From positions 102,805 through 166,804 of the forward strand of contig NZ_RBVY01000010.1 in the NCBI RefSeq assembly GCF_004000215.1: 64,000 nt of DNA, written 5' to 3'. Below are positions 18,300 through 27,494 of the stretch, in pieces. The notes beneath the pieces are model-generated. The model was not told the origin of the DNA and did no database searches. It saw only the letters and a list, made by a program, of their open reading frames with translations. The position numbers and the translations under genes are program-made. Source of the stretch: Nitratireductor alexandrii (GTDB lineage Bacteria; Pseudomonadota; Alphaproteobacteria; Rhizobiales; Rhizobiaceae). The first letter of the stretch is position 1; every line of letters begins with the position of its first letter.

Positions 18300-19712
18300 C
18301 TATCGCGGCTTCATCAGGCCGAGCCGTCCGCGCGCCAGCCAGCGCGCCAGCAGCAGCACACCCACCACGGCCAGGCCGGAGGAGAGGCCGAGCCAGATGC
18401 CGGCGCCGCCCAGGTCGGCCCGGAAGGCCAAGAGCGCGCCGACCGGCAGGCCGACGCCCCAATAGCCGAGCGCGGCGTAAAGCATGGGCACGCGGGTGTC
18501 GTGAAGGCCGCGCAGCATGCCGCCGGCCACCGCCTGGGCGCCGTCGAAGATCTGGAACAGGGCGGCGAAGGCCAGAAAACCGACCGCCAGTTGCGCAACC
18601 GCTCTGTTTTCGGGCGTGGAGGCGTCGATGAAGACCCCGATCAGAAGCTCGGGCACCGCGATCATGACCAGCGCCATCAGCGCCATGAAGCCGACGCCGA
18701 GCGCGAAGGATGTCCAGCCGGCGCGCGCGATGCCCTCGGGATCGCCGGCGCCGTAGGCGCGGCCGACGCGCACGGTGACCGCCTGGGAGATGCCCATCGG
18801 CACCATGAAGGACAGCGAGGCGACCTGCATGGCGATCGCGTGGGCGGCGAGCGCGGTCGTGCCGATCAGTCCCATCAGCATGGCCGCGACATTGAAGATC
18901 GAGACCTCGAAGAGCACGATCGCGCCGATCGGCAGGCCGAGGCGGGCAAGGGCGACGAAGCGCGGCCAGTCGGGGCGCCAGAAGCGCCCGAACAGCCGAT
19001 AGCGGCGAAACTGCTTGTCCACGGTCACGACCAGGGTGACACCGGCGAACATCAACAGGCTCGACAGGGTCGTCGCCAGCCCGGAACCGGCGATGCCCAT
19101 CGCCGGAAAGCCGAGATTGCCGAACATCAGGCACCAATTGGCCAGAACGTTGAAGGCGACGGCGCAAAAGGTGACCGCCAGCGCCCAGCCCGGCCGCTCC
19201 AACGCGGCCATGAAACAGCGCAGCACGATATACCAGAAGAAGGGCAGGATCGCCCATTGCAGCCAGATCATGTAGCGGCCGGCTTCGCGGGCCAGTTCCG
19301 TCTGCTGGCCCATCATCAGCAGCAGCGGTTCGGCGAACCACAAAAACAGCCAGATCGGCAGCGCGGCCAGCGTCGCGATCCACAGGCCCTGGCGCACCGT
19401 GCGGCGCACATCGCGCACCGAATGGCGGCGGCGCCCGAGTTCGCTGGCGATCATCGGCGCGGTCGCCAGGATCAGGCCGAGGCCGAAGATCATCGGCGCG
19501 AAGTAGAGCGACCAGCCGAGCGTGCCGGCGCCCAGCGTGACCGGGCCGAGCCGCCCCATCATGATGATGTCGGTGGCCGTCATGGCGTTCTGGCCGAGAT
19601 TGGTCATGACCATCGGCCAGGCGAGCGCCAGGGTGGCGCGGATTTCCCGCCGCCAAACCGTCATCCGTGCCGGCGCCGGGGGCGCGGCCGGGTAGGCTGC
19701 CGTTCTGCTCAT
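18300..19712 (-). CDS. MATE family efflux transporter (NorM-like)
   Basis: 470 residues with about 12 membrane segments in two similar halves, the MATE fold. The N-terminal half holds ALAWPMVMTNLGQNAMTATDIIMMGRLGPVTLGAG, characteristic of cation-driven MATE exporters that expel cationic drugs and organic compounds. ATG 19712 is chosen over a longer open frame because GAGG precedes it and membrane segment 1 follows. It stands alone, divergent from the copper genes. Substrate cannot be told from sequence. In Sinorhizobium the gene upstream of visN is fliF, so this transporter marks a rearrangement point. Confidence 0.9.
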   Translation of the reverse strand: MSRTAAYPAAPPAPARMTVWRREIRATLALAWPMVMTNLGQNAMTATDIIMMGRLGPVTLGAGTLGWSLYFAPMIFGLGLILATAPMIASELGRRRHSVRDVRRTVRQGLWIATLAALPIWLFLWFAEPLLLMMGQQTELAREAGRYMIWLQWAILPFFWYIVLRCFMAALERPGWALAVTFCAVAFNVLANWCLMFGNLGFPAMGIAGSGLATTLSSLLMFAGVTLVVTVDKQFRRYRLFGRFWRPDWPRFVALARLGLPIGAIVLFEVSIFNVAAMLMGLIGTTALAAHAIAMQVASLSFMVPMGISQAVTVRVGRAYGAGDPEGIARAGWTSFALGVGFMALMALVMIAVPELLIGVFIDASTPENRAVAQLAVGFLAFAALFQIFDGAQAVAGGMLRGLHDTRVPMLYAALGYWGVGLPVGALLAFRADLGGAGIWLGLSSGLAVVGVLLLARWLARGRLGLMKPR

Positions 19713-19941
19713 TGTGGCCTCTTGATACGCGGTCGCGCGGAGCTTTCGCGGGCGTCCGTGCCATGCATCGATCCGGCTCTTGGGACAAGCGGCGCGGCAA
19801 GGCAAGCGGCTGCGCGCCTTAATCGATTGGTACAGCGGCGCCGTTTTACGGCGCGGTCCGAATTGCCGCAGGCGGGTTTTTGCGATTTGCGCGAAACCGC
19901 CGCGCTGTTATGACGGGGCTCGAAACAAAAAGGCGGACAGC

Positions 19942-20322
19942 GTGCAAGGACGGCTTCACCGGACACGATCGTGGATCGCCATCGTCGCGACCGCCTTCCT
20001 CGTCCTGCAGTCCGTGCTCGCCGGCTTTGTCGGCGGCGCCAATGCCGCTCCACCGGCGCTCGACGCGTTCGGCAATCCGCTGTGCATCGGCAACAGCGTC
20101 GGCGATCCGGGCGAAAACGGCGGCGGCGGCCACCAAGTGCCGGCTTGCTGTGCGGCGGCCTGTTCGATGTTCGCGCCGGTCATGGCGACCGCCGCGCACG
20201 AAACCGCGCCATTTCCCGCCCTTTTCGACGACGCCTCCGTTCGCGTATCCCATCGCGCCCTCCCGACGACACGCGGGCGCGGCGAACCGGGCCGGCCGCG
20301 CGCGCCTCCGCTTTCGGGCTGA
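19942..20322 (+). CDS. DUF2946-like small exported protein, copper context
   Basis: 126 residues from GTG 19942 (AAGGCGGA upstream). N-terminal signal/membrane segment (TRSWIAIVATAFLVLQSVLAGFVGGANAAP), then a Cys-containing stretch (GNPLCIGNSVGDPG... VPACCAAACSMFAPVMA) resembling DUF2946 proteins, which commonly accompany copper uptake or chaperone genes. The Cys/His residues could bind metal. The PCuAC chaperone gene follows 78 bases downstream, so the two probably form an operon. Family assignment is tentative. Confidence 0.7.
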   Translation: MQGRLHRTRSWIAIVATAFLVLQSVLAGFVGGANAAPPALDAFGNPLCIGNSVGDPGENGGGGHQVPACCAAACSMFAPVMATAAHETAPFPALFDDASVRVSHRALPTTRGRGEPGRPRAPPLSG

Positions 20323-20400
20323 TCCGGACCGTTCTCGACGGTTCCGTTTTGGATTTGTCGCCGGGCAGGCCCCGGCTCCCGACTGTTCTTGGAGATTATC

Positions 20401-20949
20401 ATGTCGACTGTTTTCGGCGCGGCTTTCGCGCGTTTCTTCCGTCCGCAACCGTCCTTCCTCGCCAGCGTCGAGGAAAGGCTCGGCCTTGCCGTTCTCGCCT
20501 TCGCGCTGCTCCTGGCGAGCGCATTGTCACTGATGGCGTCCGAAGCCAGGGTCGGCGACATCGTCGTCGAGCATGGCTGGTCGCGCGCCGCGCCCGCCGG
20601 CGCCAAGGTGGCGGGCGGCTTCGTCGTCATCCGCAACCAGGGCAGCGCCGACGACCGGCTGGTCGCGGCGGAGACCGACATCGCCGCGCGCGGCGAGATC
20701 CACGAGATGGCGATCGACGACAAGGGCGTGATGACCATGCGCCCGCTGGCGGACGGGCTGGTTGTCCCGGCCGGCGAAACCGTCGAATTGAAGCCGGGCT
20801 CCTTCCACCTCATGTTCATGGGGCTCACTGCCCAGCCGGAGGAAGGCGGGACCTTCGCCGTGCGGCTGATTTTCGAAAAGGCGGGGCCGGTCGACCTGAC
20901 CTTCGAGGTCACCGGCATGGGCGGCGGCCACAAGAAGCACGGCGACTGA
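20401..20949 (+). CDS. Periplasmic copper chaperone PCu(A)C
   Basis: 182 residues: N-terminal signal anchor (about 22-48, LGLAVLAFALLLASALSLMA) and a PCuAC (DUF461) domain with the copper ligands His/Met in IHEM, GVMTM and FHLMFMG. The family delivers Cu(I) to the CuA centre of cytochrome oxidase in the periplasm. Ends with a His-rich tail GGGHKKHGD. ATG 20401 is preceded by GGAG; an in-frame TTG at 20389 is part of that site and not a start. Spacing of the Met/His ligands is near but not exactly the textbook pattern. Confidence 0.88.
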   Translation: MSTVFGAAFARFFRPQPSFLASVEERLGLAVLAFALLLASALSLMASEARVGDIVVEHGWSRAAPAGAKVAGGFVVIRNQGSADDRLVAAETDIAARGEIHEMAIDDKGVMTMRPLADGLVVPAGETVELKPGSFHLMFMGLTAQPEEGGTFAVRLIFEKAGPVDLTFEVTGMGGGHKKHGD

Positions 20950-21093
20950 CCCCGCCGGCTTGGCCGTGATCGGCGTCCGGCGCTTCGGGCAGAACCCGAC
21001 TGCGCCGGACCTTGCCCGGCTCATGCGCGGTCGGAATCCGGCGCCATATTCGCGAATGCGACACATGCCGCACCCGATTGCGACGTCATGTTG

Positions 21094-21113
21094 ACATAAA
21101 GATATCCTTATGT
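21094..21113. promoter_or_regulatory. Palindromic operator candidate upstream of metH
   Basis: ACATAAAGATATCCTTATGT is a 20-bp inverted repeat with one mismatched pair, 45 bases before the metH start. Such A/T-rich palindromes in GC-rich DNA stand out. From memory it resembles operators of SahR-type ArsR regulators that control methionine-cycle genes in proteobacteria. The regulator is not encoded in this window. Confidence 0.6.
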
Positions 21114-21157
21114 GACCATGGAAGGAATTCTAGAACACGATCACGCGAGTATATTTT

Positions 21158-24100
21158 ATGGCTTCCAGCCTTGATGAGCTGTTCGGCCCGGTTGCGGAAA
21201 AGCCGGACGGCAAGGAAATTCGCGCCGCGCTCGAACAGGCGGCGCGCGAACGCATTCTCGTTCTCGACGGCGCGATGGGCACGCGCATTCAGGCCCTCGG
21301 CTTCGGCGAGGACGATTATCGCGGCGACAAGTTCGCCGGCTGCGCCTGCCACCAGCAGGGCAACAACGATCTCCTGATCCTGTCGCAGCCCAAGGCGATC
21401 GAGGACATCCACCTCGAATACGCGCTCGCCGGCGCCGACATCCTGGAGACCAACACGTTTTCCTCGACCTCGATCGCCCAGGCCGATTACGGCATGGAGG
21501 CGATGGTCTACGAGCTGAACCGCGACGGCGCCCGGCTGGCGCGCCGCGCCGCGATCCGCGCCCAGCAGAAGGACGGCCGCCGCCGCTTCGTCGCCGGCGC
21601 GCTCGGACCGACCAACCGCACGGCCTCGATCTCGCCCGACGTCAACAATCCCGGCTTTCGCGCGGTCACCTTCGACGACCTCAGGATCGCCTATGCCGAC
21701 CAGCTGCGCGGCCTGATCGACGGCGGCGCCGACATCGTGCTGATCGAGACGATCTTCGATACGCTGAACGCCAAGGCGGCGATCTTCGCCGCGCTGGAAG
21801 TGTTCGCCGAAAAGGAGATCGAGCTGCCGATCATGATGTCGGGCACGATCACCGACCTTTCGGGGCGCACCCTGTCCGGCCAGACGCCGACGGCGTTCTG
21901 GCACTCGATCTGCCATGCCAAGCCGTTCACGGTCGGGCTCAACTGCGCGCTCGGCGCCGAGCAGATGCGTCCGCATCTGGCCGAGATTTCGAGCGTCGCC
22001 GACACCTTTACCTGCGCCTATCCCAATGCCGGCCTGCCGAATGCGTTCGGCGAATATGACGAAAGCCCGGAATTCATGGCCGAGCAGGTCGAGGCCTTCG
22101 CGCGCGAGGGGCTTGTCAATGTCGTCGGCGGCTGTTGCGGGTCGACGCCGGAGCATATTCGCGCCATCGCCGAGGCGGTTTCCAAATACGCGCCGCGCGC
22201 GCTGCCCGACATCGAGCCGCGCATGCGCCTTTCCGGGCTGGAGCCGTTCGTGCTGACCGACGACATTCCGTTCGTCAATGTCGGCGAGCGCACCAACGTC
22301 ACCGGCTCGGCGCGCTTCCGCAAGCTGATCACCGCCGGCGATTACGCCGCCGCCCTCGAGGTCGCCCGCGACCAGGTCGAAAACGGCGCCCAGGTGATCG
22401 ACATCAACATGGACGAGGGCCTGATCGATTCGAAGGCCGTCATCGTCGACTATCTCAATCTGGTCGCTTCCGAGCCCGACATCGCGCGGGTGCCGGTGAT
22501 GATCGATTCCTCCAAATGGGAGGTGATCGAGGCCGGCCTGCAATGCGTGCAGGGCAAGGCGGTGGTCAACTCGATCTCGCTCAAGGAAGGCGAGGAGGCC
22601 TTCCTGAAGCAGGCGCGGCTGTGCCGGGCCTATGGCGCGGCGGTCGTGGTGATGGCCTTCGACGAGACCGGCCAGGCCGATACCAAAGAGCGCAAGGTCG
22701 AGATCTGCACCCGCGCTTACAAGATTTTGACCGAAAAGGTCGGCTTCCCGCCGCAGGACATCATCTTCGATCCGAATATTTTCGCGGTCGCCACCGGCAT
22801 CGAGGAGCACGACAATTACGGCGTCGACTTCATCGAGGCGACGCGCGAGATCACCAGCACCCTGCCGCACGCCCACGTGTCGGGCGGGGTGTCGAACCTG
22901 TCGTTCTCCTTCCGCGGCAACGAGCCGGTGCGCGAGGCGATGCATGCGGTCTTCCTCTATCACGCCATCCAGGCGGGCATGGATATGGGCATCGTCAATG
23001 CCGGCCAGCTCGCCGTCTACGACACGATCGACGCCGAACTGCGCGAGGCCTGCGAGGACGTGGTGCTGAACCGGACGCCGAAAGGCGAGGGGAGCGCGAC
23101 GGAGCGCCTGCTCGACCTTGCCGAGCGCTTCCGCGGAACCGGCGGCAAGGCGGCCCGGGAAAAGGACCTGTCGTGGCGCGAATGGCCGGTTGAAAAGCGG
23201 CTCGAACACGCGCTCGTCAACGGCATCACCGAATATGTGGTGGACGACACCGAAGAGGCCAGGACCAAGGCGGAAAGGCCGCTGCACGTCATCGAGGGGC
23301 CGCTGATGGCCGGCATGAACGTGGTCGGCGACCTGTTCGGCGCCGGCAAGATGTTCCTGCCGCAGGTGGTCAAGTCGGCCCGCGTCATGAAGCAGGCGGT
23401 GGCCCATCTGCTGCCCTATATGGAGGCCGAGAAGCGCGAGAGCGGCGACGACACCAAGAATGCCGGCAAGGTGCTTTTGGCTACCGTCAAGGGCGACGTG
23501 CACGATATCGGCAAGAACATCGTCGGCGTGGTGCTGGCCTGCAACAATTACGAGATCATCGATCTCGGCGTGATGGTGCCGGCAACCAAGATTTTGCAGA
23601 CCGCGCGCGAGGAAAAGGTCGACATTATCGGGCTTTCCGGCCTGATCACGCCGTCGCTGGACGAGATGGCGCATGTCGCGGCGGAGATGGAGCGCGAAGG
23701 TTTCGACGTTCCGCTGCTGATCGGCGGCGCCACGACCAGCCGCGTGCACACGGCGGTCAAGATCCATCCGCAATATGAGCGCGGACAGGCGGTCTACGTC
23801 ACCGATGCCAGCCGCGCCGTGGGCGTGGTGTCGAGCCTGCTGTCGCCGGAAACCCGCGCCTCCTATGTCGAGACCGTCCAGGCCGAATACAAGAAGGTGG
23901 CGGCCGCGCACGAGCGCAACGAGGCCGAAAAGCGCCGGCTGCCGCTGGCGGCGGCGCGCGCCAACACGTTCAAGCCCGACTGGGCCGGCTACGAGCCGCC
24001 GGCGCCGTCCTTCACCGGCACGCGCGTCTTCGACAACTGGGACCTGGAGGAGCTGTCGCGTTATATCGACTGGACGCCGTTCTTCCAGACCTGGGAGATG

Positions 24101-24940
24101 AAGGGGCGCTATCCCAAGATCCTGCAGGACGAAAAGCAGGGCGAGGCCGCGCGCCAGCTCTTCGACGACGCCCAGCAAATGCTGAAAAAGATCATCGACG
24201 AAAAATGGTTCGTGCCCAAGGCGACGATCGGTTTCTGGCCCGCCAACGCGGTCGGCGACGACATCCGCCTTTTCGCCGACGACAGCCGCGACAAGGAGCT
24301 GGCGACGTTCTACACGTTGCGCCAGCAACTGACCCGCCGCGACGGCAAGCCGAACCTGGCGCTTGCCGATTTTGTCGCACCGGTCGAAAGCGGCAAACCG
24401 GACTATATCGGCGGCTTCGTGGTGACGGCCGGCATCGAGGAGATCGCGATCGCCGAGCGTTTCGAGCGGGCCAATGACGATTACGCCTCGATCATGGTCA
24501 AGGCGCTGGCCGATCGCTTCGCCGAGGCCTTCGCCGAGTGTATGCACGAGCGCGTGCGCAAGGACTATTGGGGCTATGGCGCCGACGAGGCGTTTACGCC
24601 GGAAGAGCTGATCGGCGAGCCCTATCACGGCATCCGTCCGGCGCCCGGCTATCCGGCCCAGCCCGACCATACCGAAAAGGCCACTTTGTTCGGCCTGCTC
24701 GACGCCGAGGCGACAATCGGGGTGAAGCTCACCGAAAGCTATGCGATGTGGCCGGGCTCGTCCGTGTCCGGGCTCTATTTCTCGCATCCCGAAAGCTATT
24801 ATTTCGGCGTCGCCAAGGTCGAGCGCGATCAGGTCGAGGATTACGCCGCCCGCAAGGGCATGGAGGTCGCGGCGGTGGAGCGGTGGCTCGGGCCGGTGCT
24901 CAACTATACTCCGAAGAAATATGCCGAGGCGGCGGAATAA
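21158..24940 (+). CDS. metH: Cobalamin-dependent methionine synthase MetH
   Basis: Transfers a methyl group from 5-methyltetrahydrofolate to homocysteine via methylcobalamin. 1260 residues with all four modules: homocysteine domain (about 15-345) with zinc ligands Cys263, Cys326 and Cys327, the same 63-residue spacing as in E. coli; folate domain (about 370-630, [15 protein letters not shown]); cobalamin domain with the cap and DVHDIG motif (780-785, axial His782); and SAM-binding activation domain (about 940-1250, [19 protein letters not shown]). Length is normal. The ribosome-binding site is weak (CGCGAG). No SAM or SAH riboswitch was recognised in the 208-base leader, but a palindromic operator lies at 21094-21113. 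Confidence 0.98.
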   Translation: MASSLDELFGPVAEKPDGKEIRAALEQAARERILVLDGAMGTRIQALGFGEDDYRGDKFAGCACHQQGNNDLLILSQPKAIEDIHLEYALAGADILETNTFSSTSIAQADYGMEAMVYELNRDGARLARRAAIRAQQKDGRRRFVAGALGPTNRTASISPDVNNPGFRAVTFDDLRIAYADQLRGLIDGGADIVLIETIFDTLNAKAAIFAALEVFAEKEIELPIMMSGTITDLSGRTLSGQTPTAFWHSICHAKPFTVGLNCALGAEQMRPHLAEISSVADTFTCAYPNAGLPNAFGEYDESPEFMAEQVEAFAREGLVNVVGGCCGSTPEHIRAIAEAVSKYAPRALPDIEPRMRLSGLEPFVLTDDIPFVNVGERTNVTGSARFRKLITAGDYAAALEVARDQVENGAQVIDINMDEGLIDSKAVIVDYLNLVASEPDIARVPVMIDSSKWEVIEAGLQCVQGKAVVNSISLKEGEEAFLKQARLCRAYGAAVVVMAFDETGQADTKERKVEICTRAYKILTEKVGFPPQDIIFDPNIFAVATGIEEHDNYGVDFIEATREITSTLPHAHVSGGVSNLSFSFRGNEPVREAMHAVFLYHAIQAGMDMGIVNAGQLAVYDTIDAELREACEDVVLNRTPKGEGSATERLLDLAERFRGTGGKAAREKDLSWREWPVEKRLEHALVNGITEYVVDDTEEARTKAERPLHVIEGPLMAGMNVVGDLFGAGKMFLPQVVKSARVMKQAVAHLLPYMEAEKRESGDDTKNAGKVLLATVKGDVHDIGKNIVGVVLACNNYEIIDLGVMVPATKILQTAREEKVDIIGLSGLITPSLDEMAHVAAEMEREGFDVPLLIGGATTSRVHTAVKIHPQYERGQAVYVTDASRAVGVVSSLLSPETRASYVETVQAEYKKVAAAHERNEAEKRRLPLAAARANTFKPDWAGYEPPAPSFTGTRVFDNWDLEELSRYIDWTPFFQTWEMKGRYPKILQDEKQGEAARQLFDDAQQMLKKIIDEKWFVPKATIGFWPANAVGDDIRLFADDSRDKELATFYTLRQQLTRRDGKPNLALADFVAPVESGKPDYIGGFVVTAGIEEIAIAERFERANDDYASIMVKALADRFAEAFAECMHERVRKDYWGYGADEAFTPEELIGEPYHGIRPAPGYPAQPDHTEKATLFGLLDAEATIGVKLTESYAMWPGSSVSGLYFSHPESYYFGVAKVERDQVEDYAARKGMEVAAVERWLGPVLNYTPKKYAEAAE

Positions 24941-24956
24941 GCCGCCTCGCGGACGA

Positions 24957-24979
24957 TCCCGGCGCCTCGGGCGCCGGGA
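24957..24979 (+). terminator. Terminator hairpin after metH
   Basis: Perfect 10-bp stem (TCCCGGCGCC / GGCGCCGGGA) with loop TCG, 17 bases past the metH stop, followed by CCGGTTTC. The T-run is short, but stem strength suggests it separates metH from the next gene. Confidence 0.6.
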
Positions 24980-25061
24980 CCGGTTTCATGCCGAACGATG
25001 ATCGGGTAAGGACTGGAGGTCGGATCGCCGCCGTCTCGTTCTCCCGCAGTTCGGAGCTTTC

Positions 25062-26621
25062 ATGAAAATCTTTGCCTACAAGCCTGGCCATGACGGCCAT
25101 GTCGCGCTGTTGGAGGACGCTCGGCTCGCCTTCTCGATCGAGGCGGAAAAGGATTCCGGCCCGCGCTACGGGCCGATCACGCCGGAACTGATGCTGCACG
25201 GACTGTCGCTGGCCGACAACGTACCCGACGTCTTGGCCGTATCCGGCTGGCTGCGCTCGTTCCGGCCGATGGCCGATCCGATCGGGGCGGGCTATTTCGG
25301 CGAAACGGAGGCCGGCATCATCGACCGGCCGCATCGTTTCCAGGGCCGCGACGTTCGCTATTTCTCTTCCTCGCACGAACGCTCCCATATTGTCGGCAGC
25401 TATGCGATGTCGCCCTTTCCGCAGGGCCAGCCCTGCTACGCGCTGGTCTGGGAAGGCGTGATCGGCAGCTTCTACCGGATCGACGAAAAGCTCGGCGTGA
25501 GAAGGCTCGGCACGCCGATGTCTGGCCCCGGCCACAAATACGGCTTTCTCTACGGGCTCGCCGATCCGAAACTGCCGGTCGAGGCGCGCAAATCGCGGCG
25601 CGAGGATGCCGGCAAGCTGATGGCGATCGCCGGGTACGGACACGACACGCCGGAGACGCCCGAGGAGCGCGCGCTGATGGAACGGCTGATCGCCTGGGAC
25701 GCGGTCGCCGCGCCGTTGCGCAAGGCCGATTTCACCGACACGCCGTTTTTCGATATCGGCCTCGACAGCCAGGCGTTCCGCAATCTCGCCCGCCGGTTTC
25801 AGGATGCCGTGTTCGAGCGTTTCGCCGCGTTTGCGCGCCGCGAGATGACCGAGGGCCTGCCGCTGCTGGTGTCGGGCGGCTGTGGGCTCAATTGCGACTG
25901 GAACAGCGCCTGGATCGGCTCGGGCCTGTTCGCCGACGTCTTCGTCCAGCCTTGCACCAACGATTCCGGGTCCGCGATCGGCACCGCCGCCGACGCCCAG
26001 TATCGCTACACCGGCAACGCCAAGATCGCCTGGGACGCCTATGCCGGCGAGGATTTCGTGCATGACGAGGCCGACCTGTCCGGTTTCGAGGCCGTCGCCC
26101 GCGACGATGGTGAACTCGCCGCGCGGCTGAAGGCGGGGGCGGTGTTTGCCTGGGTGCAGGGACGCTACGAGATCGGACCGCGCGCGCTCGGCAACCGCTC
26201 GCTGATCGCGGCACCGTTTTCGGCCGAGACCCACACGCGTCTCAACGCCATCAAGCAGCGCGAGGGTTTTCGGCCGATCGCGCCGATCCTTCTCGAAGAA
26301 GAGCTCGACCGGTATTTCGGTCATCACGGGCCGAGCCCGCACATGCTGTTCTTCCAGACGGTGACCACCGACGCTTTGAAGGCGGTGACGCATGTCGACG
26401 GCTCGGCGCGCGCCCAGACGGTGACGCAGGCCCAGAACCCTCAGATCCATGCGCTGCTGTCGGCGTTCAAGGACGCGACCGGCTACGGGGTGTTGTGCAA
26501 CACCTCGCTCAATTTTTCCGGCAAGGGCTTCATCAACCGGATGAGCGATCTGGTGCGGTATGCCCGCGACACGGGGCTGGACGGCTTTGTCGTCGGCGAC
26601 GTGTTTTATCGCAAGGCCTGA
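25062..26621 (+). CDS. NodU/CmcH-family carbamoyltransferase
   Basis: 519 residues. O-carbamoyltransferases of this family use carbamoyl phosphate and ATP to carbamoylate sugars, antibiotics or Nod factors. The N-terminal Kae1-like domain carries metal-binding His105 and His109 (SHERSH, in place of the more common HHxxHA). The C-terminal domain has GPRALGNRS (from 372), QREGFRPIAP, HVDGSARAQTV and NTSLNFSGKGFINR. Stands alone after the metH terminator; convergent with an FkbM methyltransferase 14 bases away. The acceptor is unknown. No nod genes are present, so a surface-sugar or secondary-metabolite substrate is as likely as a signalling oligosaccharide. Confidence 0.9.
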   Translation: MKIFAYKPGHDGHVALLEDARLAFSIEAEKDSGPRYGPITPELMLHGLSLADNVPDVLAVSGWLRSFRPMADPIGAGYFGETEAGIIDRPHRFQGRDVRYFSSSHERSHIVGSYAMSPFPQGQPCYALVWEGVIGSFYRIDEKLGVRRLGTPMSGPGHKYGFLYGLADPKLPVEARKSRREDAGKLMAIAGYGHDTPETPEERALMERLIAWDAVAAPLRKADFTDTPFFDIGLDSQAFRNLARRFQDAVFERFAAFARREMTEGLPLLVSGGCGLNCDWNSAWIGSGLFADVFVQPCTNDSGSAIGTAADAQYRYTGNAKIAWDAYAGEDFVHDEADLSGFEAVARDDGELAARLKAGAVFAWVQGRYEIGPRALGNRSLIAAPFSAETHTRLNAIKQREGFRPIAPILLEEELDRYFGHHGPSPHMLFFQTVTTDALKAVTHVDGSARAQTVTQAQNPQIHALLSAFKDATGYGVLCNTSLNFSGKGFINRMSDLVRYARDTGLDGFVVGDVFYRKA

Positions 26622-26635
26622 GGCAAACGGGACCT

Positions 26636-27475
26636 CTACCGGACGAGCAGCAGGTTTTCCGCCGTCTCGCCGGCCACGGCATAGCCGCGCCGTGCCAACG
26701 CGGCGCGGCAGTCCGTGCGCCACAATTGGGACAAGACGGTCTCGATCAGGATCGCGGCCGGCCATAGCGACGGTTCGGCCTGGTCGAAAAACGACAACAG
26801 GGCCCGATCCTCGAAACCCTCGACGTCGATCTTCAGGAGATCGATCCGCGTAAGCCCCTGGTCGGCGATTTCGGCGGCGAGCGGCCGGACCGCGACCTCG
26901 TGTCCGGCGCGCACCGTGCCGGCGGCTTCGGCCAGCAGCGAGGCATGGCCGATATTGCCGCCGCCGTCGCTGTGCAGCGTCATCGTGCCGGCCGTTTCGG
27001 CGATCGCGAGGTTTCGGGCGGCGATGGTGTGGTTGGCGTTGGCCGCGACATTGAAGGCGAGCTTGGCGAAGGTGCGCGGATGCGGCTCGAAGGCGACCAC
27101 CCGCCCGGCCGGTCCGGCGGTTCCTGCCACGAACAGCGCATAGGTGCCGATATTGGCGCCGATGTCGACGAACACCATGCCCGGCGCGAGCCGGGGGGCG
27201 ATCAGCGCCAGCTCGGCCGGCTCCGGCATCGTTGCGCGACCGAGCAGGATGCGGTCGTCGCGGTTTTCGGTCGGATAGGCGCGCAGCTTCAGCCCCGCCA
27301 CCTCGACATCGAACGGGCCGGCAAAGCGGCCGGCGAGACGCTTGCGCACGAGGCGCCGGGAAGCGGGCGAAAGCAGGCCGGCTGTGGCCAGACGCCACGC
27401 CGCCGCCGGCGCGAAGCCGGGCCGGCGCTGGCCAAACGGGGTCGTCGTGTCGAGCGGCGGGCGGGGCGTGGTCAT
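26636..27475 (-). CDS. FkbM-family SAM-dependent methyltransferase
   Basis: 279 residues. SAM-binding motif FVDIGANIGTYALF (about 100-113), acidic loop VVAFEPHPRTFAKLAFN and the FkbM signature IDLLKIDVEGFEDRAL. Members O-methylate sugars, polyketides or peptides. The N-terminal 60 residues are basic and probably disordered. It lies 19 bases after the MscS-type gene on the same strand and faces the carbamoyltransferase. Both being small-molecule or sugar-modifying enzymes, they might decorate the same glycan, but that is inference. Confidence 0.88.
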   Translation of the reverse strand: MTTPRPPLDTTTPFGQRRPGFAPAAAWRLATAGLLSPASRRLVRKRLAGRFAGPFDVEVAGLKLRAYPTENRDDRILLGRATMPEPAELALIAPRLAPGMVFVDIGANIGTYALFVAGTAGPAGRVVAFEPHPRTFAKLAFNVAANANHTIAARNLAIAETAGTMTLHSDGGGNIGHASLLAEAAGTVRAGHEVAVRPLAAEIADQGLTRIDLLKIDVEGFEDRALLSFFDQAEPSLWPAAILIETVLSQLWRTDCRAALARRGYAVAGETAENLLLVR

Positions 27476-27494
27476 GGCGTCGTGCGCTTGCCGG

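Noticed and set aside
16549-19800. Open frame of over 1000 codons antisense across visR, visN and the MATE gene
   Set aside because: It crosses three well-supported genes in another frame, is rich in Arg/Pro/His and has no domain; such frames are common in GC-rich DNA.
20950-21157. SAM or SAH riboswitch before metH
   Set aside because: I looked for conserved pairing elements and found only the palindrome, which is better explained as a protein-binding site. A covariance-model search would settle it.
21086-24787. 1233-codon open frame antisense to metH
   Set aside because: It mirrors the metH codon pattern, with composition (Arg, Gly, Asp, His) typical of a shadow frame, and MetH is unmistakable on the other strand.
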